This document shows, in pieces, positions 11,421-23,400 of a stretch of 64,000 nt of DNA; position 1 is the stretch's first letter, and the number at the start of each line of letters is the position of its first letter. Below the pieces are notes generated by a model that was not told the origin of the DNA, did no database searches, and saw only the letters and a program-made list of their open reading frames with translations. A program made the position numbers and the translations under genes. Source of the DNA: Nematostella vectensis (Eukaryota; Cnidaria; Anthozoa; Actiniaria; Edwardsiidae); the NCBI RefSeq assembly GCF_932526225.1, contig NC_064045.1, forward strand, positions 10,570,022 through 10,634,021. Reading direction: 5' to 3'.

Positions 11421-14400
11421 ATGGCCAATTTAGTAAGTGCGTTATACATCTGGGAAGATCAGAGTGTAGTACTTCAATTGCAGTGTTTTATTCTGACATT
11501 GGGAATTCCTTTCAGATAATTCGCGTTCAGTCTTGTGAAGGTACAATTCGCGTCAAAACCTCTTCTGGTGAAACTTTGTCCACATTTCTGTCCAAGGTAA
11601 ATTATTTTACTACTTTATGTCTAGAGTAACAATGCTTTCCATTGCTTACATTCTGGGTGTAATGATTCTTATTTATTTTGTTGTTAGCTAATTTCGCTTA
11701 TTTTTTCTTTCCCTTTGGCTTTTGCTAGCAAAAAAAAAAATAGAAAATAACTTATATGAAAACTAATTCCATCTAATTATGTGTTGGTTGAATTATTTTT
11801 ATCTTTTAGTTACGAATTGGAGTTTTATAGATTAGTTTTTTTCGGATTTTTTTATGAATTTAGGTTTAAACGATGACACTGCATTTTTACATCAAAATTG
11901 AATTTCTGCTTTGTACATCAAATAACAAAGAAACATTCACAGCCAAGGGATTCATGTACAAAACAAATATAAAGAGAATCAGTTTAGATGAGCTGTGTAG
12001 TTAAGGTTTCCCATGAAAGCCTTTGACTATTATTAAATCTATGGTAGCTAGTTTTTTATCCAGTGTTAAATCCAGAATTTAAAATTTGAAGGTTGGGTTG
12101 GTAGACTAAACAGAGAAACTGACTTAGACTTTTGATGATAAAAAGAGGAGTGTATATCTACCTCCACCCCCCACTTCTGCCCCTGGTACCTCATAGTTGC
12201 AAGTATCAGAAAGGAAAACTAGACTTCCACCTACCTCCCTCATTACACACAAATAAAAAAATTATATCAGACTTTTTGGTGTACCATCCAACCATTGTCC
12301 TTCCTTGGACTTAGATTTCATTTGGCTATGCTATAATATTTTGGATAAGGATACACCCCTGATAGAGGGGTCTAAGAACAAATAATATATGTCCCTTCTA
12401 CAAAAGTAGAAGACTTAATACCCTGAGACATTAAAAAAAGCTTGAAAATTCTTGATTCATCGAAAAAGTTGCACTGACAACAATAAATGAATAAAAAACC
12501 ATAAAACCATGAATCAAAATAAACCCTGAGGTTTTCTACCCCAAAAAACCTTGAAAAAAATATGAAAGTGATAATTTTTTTGGGGAAACAAAGGCAATAA
12601 TGGACATTTAATCAATTTAAATAAGGTAATGATAGATATACAACAGAGATACTTAATATAACAGATATAATTTAGACACTTGAATTCATAACCCAAATAG
12701 GTGTTTGCAAATAGGAGTTTGCAATTTTTTTATTAGTAGAAAATAACTGTTACCACAATTTTCAACATTATATTATATTCATAGGTCGCTGAACAGTTAT
12801 CTATACCAAAAAGAGGGTGGTCAGTTTACACAGACAGAAGCAAATCCACAAGAATTGAAAGCTCCTCTAGAAAGACTGTGGCATCAGTTCCTCTGAAGTA
12901 AGCAATGACACAAAATTGAACTGCAATAAATCATTAATTTATTATTTAGAATTTTTGACAGATTTTGTCAAACTTTCTTAAAGAAAATTCCATTTAGACA
13001 GTGCATCAATGTCATTTAGACAGTGCATCACTTTAAAATCTCAACGCCTTCTTAGTAATGGAAATATTATTTATTTATACAAGTTTGCTCCACTGAAGTG
13101 AGTAAAAACAAGATTATAATCACAATGACCAATGAATTTATTATTTAGAACTTTTTCACATAATGTTTTTAATTTGTCTTAAAAGAAATCCATAACAAAA
13201 CTGGCTCCACTGAAGTACACAAAAAATATATATTATCATAATGAATCATGAATTAATCATTTAGATTTTTTAATTTAATTTTTTTCAGACTGACTAAAAA
13301 TAAGCTGTAATATATTTCCATTTAGACAAATAAAGTGTACCACTTTTTAACTTCTTTTCAGACATGGAGATATGGTCTATTTATTCAAAACTGGAGCAGG
13401 AGTCTCAAATGTCACATCAGAGGTGTCATTGCAAGATACCAAGCCTGAGAACCAGGTTGAAGAGGATGAGATAGACGTGTTGCTGTCTAAACAAGATGGT
13501 CTCATTCACAGGAAGAGAGATCCTCACATGTAAGGAAACCTGGGTTTGAGGCAATGTTCTAAGGTTTTATTTCTGTGACTGGTTTAGTGTTACTTGCCAA
13601 CAGTACTGTTACCATATTTTGATATGATACCGTAACTACATTTCAAAGCTCTCTGGGATATTGAAAAATTTACTTCATTATAACTAACTAATTGAAGGTA
13701 GGTCAATAGACAAGCTATTCCACAGTTCCTAGCATATCTTCTTGGGGTTTAAGGCTGTGGGGACATTTTTCGTTACTTGGCGATTTGGTTGTTAGGGAAA
13801 ATCAATTAGCGGGACAACAATTTACATGTACGCAACATTTTTAGCTTTGAAAACGCCCTTAACTGGCAAGAGTAATGTAATAAACAGCAAATAATGTAAA
13901 ATAAAAAAATAGCACCTTCTTAGCGACTTGAAGTGCTGATTTGAGCAAGAAAAGGGTAGTTTCAATATGTATTTCACATTAGTAACCAGGCGCTATCACA
14001 ATATTCAATTCTGCATGCAAAGAAAATTCTAAATTCTAAAAATTAAAGAAATTATTCAAATGAGAGTGGAAAAATAAAAATTAAAATTGTGTGAACATTT
14101 TATTATTTGGAAAAATTGAAAATGCATACGTAACTTCATAGGCACCCTCCCAAATAAAGCTACATTTATCATTGCAGATACTTCAACAGCTAAGATTATA
14201 GACTTTTTGTTGTTGTGACGTCATGTGATGAGGTCATCGCCTGATGATGTCATCAAAATTTGGAGATTCATAAACAATAATGCCATGCCTAAATTCATTC
14301 AATTTCACAAATATTTAGTGGATTTATAAAGTCTTGAAGTTTGCCTAGCAACGGCCATCAGAGAAATATCCCAACACCCTTATAGTGGCATACGTACAAT

Positions 14401-17400
14401 AAGATATGTATTTTGGTAGTAAAGGGAGCCATTTAATTTATTGAATTGCTTTTAATAAAGAGTGCCAATTGTGCTGCTATTTTAACCTGCCGCACTTTAG
14501 TGTTGAAAAGGGCTGTAAAATAGCAGTAATTGACCTTCATACTTTCAAGTATGGTTACGGAAACATATTCAATGTTGTTGTTTTCAGGTGTCACCATGGC
14601 GACAACAGCAAATGTGTGCACTGTGTCCCTCTAGAGGTAAACTAAGACAAAGATTAAATTTAGATTTAGTGCTGAAAAAGTCTGTTAGTAAGATTTAGGT
14701 ACATTTTAGAAAGTTAATTACAGTAAACCCCCTTTAATCACTGGGAAATAATGATATTATCTACAAAGTGAGTGGCTCATTTTATTGCTAATACGTAACA
14801 ATGATCTATAATTAGATAATTATTGCTGTGACATTGAATCAGTTCATTTAATATTAAGCAGCTATTGCTGTGACGTTGAATGAGTTCATTTAATATTAAG
14901 CAGCTATTGCTGTGACGTTGAATGAGTTCATTTAATATTAAGCAGCTATTGCTGTGACATTGAATCAGTTCATTAAATATTAAGCTGCTATTTGTGGTAT
15001 TGAACCAGTTTTTTTCTTATTAAGCAGCTATTGCTGTGACATTGAATCAGTTCATTTAATATTAAGCTGCTATTACTGTTACATTGAATTAGTTTCTTTT
15101 CCAGCCATATGATGAAACATATCTCAAGGAACATGACCCACCAATTAAGCACATGTCATTACATGCATACTTCAAGAAATGGTCACATGGCATTGATAAG
15201 TAAGTCCAAAAATACATTATGAATTCCTATACAAATTTTAGAATAATATTTTTGATACCATGGAGTTAGATCAACTCCTTACCCTTAGAAGCCTATTTGT
15301 ATTAGGGGTAGCGATGGGTAAATCCGAGACTTGACAAGGCCCAGAGACCCTCGTTTCAGAATCCAACCCAAGCTTTTCAGGTCTCTCGATAAAACTGTGA
15401 GTGCAAGACTCAATGATGAAATTGTTCTTTCTAGAGAATGGTTTCTCTGGAAATAAAGATAAAGATCAACAAACCACCCTAGCGAATCACAATACAAATA
15501 AAAGTCACATGTTTTGTTCTATGTCGTGAATCTGATTTGCTAAAATATCGGGCTAGTCCAGTCCAAAGCGTAAAAAGCCAAGATTTTGAGACTTTGCAAA
15601 ATTTTTGCCAGATTTTTGAAATTTTGGGGTACCCATTGCTACCCCTTGTATTTGCGTCGGGTTGTACATACTTATAATAATGATCATCTTTTTCTTTCCT
15701 TTTCCTGCGTTTTCACAAAAGCATAAAAAAGCAATCTCTTTTGCTCTTTTATCTTCAAACAAACAGCAACATTCAAATAAAAGCCTCTTGAACCCTTCTC
15801 TGGTGCTAATAAGAGAGTTCTGTTCAGGGGCAAATTCACAATGTTGAAGGACATCAGCTGTAAAATCAAAGAGGGCTGTGCAGAGCACCCCCCTTGGCCT
15901 GGTGGTATATGTACCAAGTGTCAACCAACAGCTATCACACTTAAGAGACAGGTGATTTAAGATATTAATATCATTTAAATATCATCAATGTGTCTGGCCT
16001 GGTGGTATATGTACCAAGTGTCAACCCTCAGCTATCACACTTAAGAGACAGGTGAGTTAAGATATTAATATCATTTAAATATCATCAATGTGTCTGGCCG
16101 GGTGGTATATGTACCAAGTGTCAACCCTCAGCTATCACACTTAAGAGACAGGTGAGTTAAGATATTAATATCATTTAAATATCATCAATGTGTCTGGCCG
16201 GGTGGTATATGTACCAAGTGTCAACCCTCAGCTATCACACTTAAGAGACAGGTGAGTTAAGATATTAATATCATTTAAATATCATCAATGTGTCTGGCCT
16301 GGCGGTGTATGTACCAAGTGTCAACCCTCAGCTATCACACTTAAGAGACAGGTGAGTTAAGATATTAATATCATTTAAATATCATCAATGTGTCTGGCCG
16401 GGTGGTATATGTACCAAGTGTCAACCCTCAGCTATCACACTTAAGAGACAGGTGAGTTAAGATATTAATATCATTTAAATATCATCAATGTGTCTGGCCT
16501 GGCGGTGTATGTACCAAGTGTCAACCCTCAGCTATCACACTTAAGAGACAGGTGAGTTAAGATATTAATATCATTTAAATATCATCAATGTGTCTGGCCT
16601 GGTGGTATATGTACCAAGTGTCAACCCTCAGCTATCACACTTAAGAGACAGGTGAGTTAAGATATTAATATCATTTAAATATCATCAATGTGTCTGGCCT
16701 GGCGGTGTATGTACCAAGTGTCAACTCACAGCTATCACACTTAAGAGACAGGTGAGTTAAGATATTAATATCATTTAAATATCATCAATGTGTCTGGCCT
16801 GGCGGTGTATGTACCAAGTGTCAACTCACAGCTATCACACTTGTAAATCATACCACCATTTTATGCTTCATACCAATACTGAATCGTTCAAAGGATCCAA
16901 TTCCATCAGCTATTTCAAGCAAGTGTCTGAAATGCTTTCAACAAAATATCGTTAATAAGGTATTAAACTTCAATTGTATGTGATTATTAGTAAAATTCTT
17001 ATTCTTCTTGTAAATAAGTGGTTAATCAACATTCTTTAAGCTCATATATAATTAGTGCTCGACTGCAAAATATATATGATGTATATGATAATGGTTTTAA
17101 AATTAAATAATATTTTGTCTTTCATTTTTTGCTTTCCAGGAATACAGACACTTTGATAAAACTTTGTCTCTCATTTTTCTTTTTCAAGGAATAAAGACAC
17201 ATTGATAATATTTTGTCTCTCAATGTCCTCTTTCCAGGAATACAGACACATTGATAATATTTTGTCCTTAATTTTCCTGTCTCCAGGATTACAGGCATGT
17301 GGATAACATCTTGTTTGAGAACCCATCAATAGTTCAACCTTTCCTGGACTACTGGAGACGGACTGGAAATCAGGTGAGTGTTGTGTGCATTACCATCATC

Positions 17401-20400
17401 TTTATCTTTTGCCAGGAATTCTGAAACTCCAAACTGTCCTTGGCGTGTTGGAAGTACTTCTGCTTGTTATCAGATGTACTTAATTTTAGGATATTTGATT
17501 ATTATTTGTAATACACCAAAAACTAGCTCTTTGCACACCTTATCTGTACATCTTTAAAGATTGTTCTGATTCCTGCAGAGGTTGGGGTTCCTGTATGGCC
17601 GGTACGAGGAGCACAAGGATGTACCACTTGGAATACGAGCAGTAGTTGCGGCAATATATGAGCCACCACAGGTTGGTCTTACAGTTAAGCTAAGAGGGGG
17701 GCCTGTGAGGGGGGGGGGGGGGGGGCTCTCTAGAAAAGAAGACACTGGTGATCATCCTATCTTTTAGGGTAGGTATAAAATCTTGTGGAAATGCTATCCC
17801 TTAGGGGCTTTTGAAGGATTTTTCCGATTCTGATATCTCTTAGGGTGTGAAATTCAACCAACTGCTATCCCTTAGGGGCTGTTCAACTGTTTTTCTGATT
17901 CTGCTATCTCTTAGGGTATAAAATTTGATGAACTGCTTATCCCTTAGGGGGTGTTTAACAGTTTTTCTGATTCTGCTATCTCTTTAAAATTAAAAATTCC
18001 TTCTACCACACCCAATTTGATATCTCTTAGGGGTAAGTATTTCTGTCGACCACATCCAAAGTGCTACCCCTTAGGGTTATAATTGATTTTATGGGCTATC
18101 ACCCTCATCTGTTTTTATTGGAGTCCCCCCTCCTTATGTGCCTCCCAAACAATACATATCTAATTATCCTAAACTAATGACATCCTAGTGCTCTTTGCCT
18201 TTTCACTTTAAAGTGGGCGATTTTAAATAATTAACACAAATAAAACACATCTCAATCTTAGCCAGTCGATTCCAGAAGGAAACCTAAGACAGCCTAAAGC
18301 TAACTTGAGCTCCTTGCCTGGTCATTTTAAATAGGGTGATTCTTAAATTATTGACATAAACAATACCACCTATTAAAAATAAGGTTGCACTCGGCAGTGC
18401 ATCATGGGCGTCAAATTAATCATAAAATAAACGTAACTAAAAAAAACACAGATTTTGAATTCTTTAGTATTGTTGTTTTTGTACTATTGCAAGGCTTTCA
18501 AAGACCAGGATTCAGCTATTTATACATTACCCATGAACCACTGCAGGTTACGATACATCGATTTGCTGGTGCAGCCTTAATTGAAATATGTTTTTCTAAT
18601 TCAAACCTGCTTGTTTTTAGGAGGGTACCCCAGACAGCTTAGAACTCCTCCCAAACCCTAACCTCGACATTTTCTAATTCAAACCTGCTTGTTTTTAGGA
18701 GGGTACCCCAGACAGCTTAGAACTCCTCCCAAACCCTAACCTCGACACCGTCAACAAGCTCGCCGCTGACCTTGGTTTGCGTATCGTGGGCTGGATCTTC
18801 TCAGACCTGGTGCCTGATGACGTCAAGAAAGGGACTGTCAAGCACTTGCGTGACATCAACACGCACTTCCTCACGGCCGAGGAGTGCATCATGGCAGGGG
18901 ATTTTCAGAATCAATACGTTTCGCCGTGTCGTTATGCCTCCTCTGGGAAGTTTGGCTCCAAGTTCGTCACTGTTGTGGTGTCAGGTATGTGTGAACTAAA
19001 AGGCGATTTAGGGTTAACAGATAAGCAAGATAACTTGTGTGTGTGCACTGTTTAACCTTCAACTATTGCCTTACCAACACCCAGCAATAACCGACACCTT
19101 GTTACATTCAACTCTCACCTTTTAGGGACCCCTCTATTACGAAAACCTTGTTATAGTCCACTCTAGCCTCATGGACACCTCGCTGATGTGGACACCTAAT
19201 TATAGGCAACCTTTGACTTATGGACACTTCGCTATTAGGAGTGCGGAGTCAGAAGCGCAGCAATGTGTGGGGGGCTCAGCTGAATCACCATGCTGGCTCT
19301 TTGTAAATAGAAGGTTCTGCACTAGTAAGCTTGCGTGACACTCATTGGGTTTAGCCAATCACCATACTTGTTCTTGTTATAGAAGGCTCTGCATTAGTAA
19401 GCTTGCGTGACACTCATGAGCTTTAGCCAATCACCATACTTGTTCTTTGTAAATAGAAGGCTCTATACTAGTAAGCTTGCTTGACACTCATGGGGTATAG
19501 CCAATCACCATACTTGTTCCTGTAAATAGAAGGCTCTGCACTAGTAAGCTTGCGTGACACTCATTGGGTATAGCCAATCACCATACTTGTTCCTGTAAAT
19601 AGAAGGCTCTGCACTAGTAAGCTTGCGTGACACTCATTGGGTATAGCCAATCACCATACTTGTTCTTTGTAAATAGAAGGCTCTGCACTAGTAAGCTTGC
19701 GTGACACTCATGGGGTTTAGCCAATCACCATGCTTGTTCTTCTTTTCAAGGTAATGACGAGAATCAGATAGGCTTCGATGGCTTTCAGGTAAATACCCAA
19801 CCCTTGCGTAGCATTCTTTGCCATGGCACACTGTCTTCAGCCGTAGATTTACCTATACAAAAATGTGCTGTGAACATAAAAAGGTAAAAAAATCGTTTCA
19901 ATTTAAACTGTTGTTCTTGCACGCTCATTGGCTAGCTTTCTTAAAACTTTGGTGGCCAGGGTAGCGCGCATCGCACTATAACACTTTGTATTGGTGGCCA
20001 CAGTAGCGCGCGTCGCACTATAACACTTTGTATTGGTGGCCACGGTAGCGTGCGATGCATTATAACACTTTGTATTGGTGGCCATGGTAGCGTGCGATGC
20101 GCTATAACACTTTGTATTGGTGGCCACGGTAGCGCACGTCGCACTATAACACTTTGTATTGGTGGCCACGGTAGCGCGCGTCGCACTATAACACTTCGTA
20201 TTGGTGGCCACGGTAGCGCTCGTCGCACTATAACACTTTGTATTGGTGGCCAAATTAGCGCGCGTCGCACTATAACCTTTTGTATTGGTGGCCACGGTAG
20301 CGCGCATCGCACTATAACACTTTGTATTGGAGGCCACTGTAGCGCGCGTCGCACTATAACACTTTGTATTTGTGGCCACAGTAGCGCGTGTCGCACTATA

Positions 20401-23400
20401 ACACTTTGTATTGGTGGCCACGGTAGCACGTGTCTCACTATAACACTTTGTATTGGTGGCCACGGTAGCGTGTGTCGCACTATAACACTTTGTATTGGTG
20501 GCCACGGTAGCACGTGTCGCACTATAACACTTTGTATTGGTGGCCACGGTAGCACGTGTCTCACTATAACACTTTGTATTGGTGGCCACGGTAGCGTGTG
20601 TCGCACTATAACACTTTGTATTGGTGGCCACGGTAGCGTGCGTCGCACTATAACACTTTGTATTGGTGGCCACGGTAGCGTGCGTCGCACTATAACACTT
20701 CGTATTGGTGGCCACGGTAGCACGTGTCTCACTATAACACTTTGTATTGGTGGCCACGGTAGCGTGCGTCGCACTATAACACTTTGTATTGGTGGCCACG
20801 GTAGCGTGCGTCGCACTATAACACTTTGTATTGGTGGCCACGGTAGCGCGTGTCGCACTATAACACGTTGTATTGGTGGCCACGGTAGCACGTGTCTCAC
20901 TATAACACTTTGTATTGGTGGCCACGGTAGCGCGCGCCGCACTATAACACTTTGTATTGGTGGCCATGGTAGCGTGCGATGCACTATAACACTTCGTATT
21001 GGTGGCCACGGTAGCGTGCGTCGCACTATAACACTTTGTATTGGTGGCCACGGTAGCGTGCGATGCACTATAACACTTTGTATTGGTGGCCATGGTAGCG
21101 TGCGATGCACTATAACACTTCGTATTGGTGGCCACGGTAGCGTGCGTCGCACTATAACACTTTGTATTGGTGGCCACGGTAGCGTGCGTCGCACTATAAC
21201 ACGTTGTATTGGTGGCCACGGTAGCGCGTGTCGCACTATAACACTTTGTATTGGTGGCCATGGTAGCGCGTGTCGCACTATAACACTTTGTATTGGTGGC
21301 CACGGTAGGCGTCGCACTATAACACTTTGTATTGGTGGCCACGGTAGCGTGCGATGCACTATAACACTTCGTATTCTTGGCCACGGTAGCGTGCGATGCA
21401 CTATGACACTTCGTATTGGTGGCCACGGTAGCGTGCGATGCACTATAACACTTTGTATTGGTGGCCACGGTAGCGCGCGTCGCACTATGAAACCTGGCGG
21501 GTAAAAAAAAATGAGAAAGCCCTAGAAAAATATTACCTATCTAGTGTAAACCTAGCAATTGTCTCCAAGCAAGCCCGTTTATTGTTGTATTTTCCCCCTT
21601 CGATGCAGGTGTCCAATCAGTGCATGGCTCTTGTGCGGGACGACTGCCTTGTACCAACTCTAGATGACCCTGGCCTTGGATACATACGGGAGTCCTCAAG
21701 CGAACAGTATGTCCCGGATGTCTTCTACAAGGTATGCGGTCGTGTTAGCAAGACTATAGAGAAATGACGGTCGACATCCGGAAGTTCAGTGTTTTTTTTT
21801 TGCGACGACAGCTACGATTGTGAGATCGAAAAGAATGTGTGCACGCTTGGCGTTCATTTCCAAACAAAAGCAAAAAAATAAGGCCAGGAAACATGCCAAT
21901 AAGCTAATGCCGTTATCCTATATTAGTAGACGTAGTTTACAGAGCAAATTTTGGCGTCCTCAATTGACCATGAAACTTTGGTGGAAAACAGCTGACATGT
22001 AGACCGTGAACGCATTTTCACGTGCTGCTATTGAATTCTCGATCCAGTGCGTTGTGCGTTCGCACAATGGCGGAGAGTCAAACTTTTTGGTAGCCAAGTC
22101 CGATAATTAACGTGACATAAAAATGACATGAAAATCCCTTTTTTCCTATTGGGAGTGGTGAGATTTTTATAAGAAAACTCACCCCCTCCCAATTCCCCAT
22201 CCCGGAAAAATAAGGTCCACCTTTTCGGATTTTGCACCCCACATAAAAAATCCTGGTTGCTAATGCCTTGCTCGAGCCCGCCTTTGTTTAAGTTCTCTAA
22301 TCCCAGCAAGGGTTGGCTTTGGAATGGCTCCACCATGTCGGTATGCCTCCCCTTGGTGAATTAGACTGATACTAAAAGGGATTTATTTCTCAGATATTTC
22401 ACTCGTTTCTTTGAAGCTTGAATAGACTATCTGTTTCAAGTGATCATAGTGATCATTTTGATCCCCTCTGTGAAGTTTTGTTGCTGTTAGATGTCTTACA
22501 AATCTCAAAATCCACAAACTGCGAACTTGGGCTCCCTGAGGTAGAACGTTGCCAGTGGGCTACTATAGCTTTCAATCGTATGGCGAGCCTATAAAACTTC
22601 TCGGAAAGTCTTCCAAGAATGGTTTCCTTTAAACGACTTGACAATGCGTCTTCTACTGAACAAACAAGCCTTCTTGTTTGTCTAGTAAAGAAGACTTTCA
22701 ATTCTACTGTTTTTTTCCCGTAAGCAAAACACTAACCCTTCTGCTTGTTGGTTCACCCCAAGGACAGAGATTCATATGGTAACGAGGTGACCCTACTGGC
22801 CAGACCCATGCCCATCGAGTACCTTAGTAAGACACTAACCCTTTTGCTTGTTGGTTCACTCCAAGGACACAGATTCATATGGTAACGAGGTGACCCTACT
22901 GGCCAGACCCATGCCCATCGAGTACCTACTGGTCCAGGTGTCAGCAGCCTTCCCCGTCCAGCCAGTCTACACCTTTTCACCTCCTCCCAGCAATGGTGCA
23001 GTATTCCCCATAGAGAACAGAGAGAACATAGGGGAACTACAGGTGTGATAGATAAACTTTGATAAGCCGTCCTGTAATGGTACAGTCTTAGTCCTCATAA
23101 TAACAGAGAGAACATAGGGGAACTACAGGTGTGATAGATAAACTTTGATAACCCGCCCTGTGATGGTGCAGTCTTAGTCCTCATAATAACAGAGAGAACA
23201 TAGGGGAACTACAGGTGTGATAGATAAACTTTGATAACCCGCCCTGTAATGGTACAGTCTTAGTCCTCATAATAACAGAGAGAACATAGGGGAACTACAG
23301 GTGTGATGGATAAACTTTGTAGTTCTCAGGTGGATGTTTAGTTATCCGTTCTGCTTTCAGGACTTTGACGCCGTAAGGCGCCACCTGTCTCAATACCCCC

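Noticed and set aside
19903-21504. ORFs of 521, 514 and 484 codons
   Set aside because: All are translations of the 42-bp minisatellite inside an NPLOC4 intron; no splice or start context.
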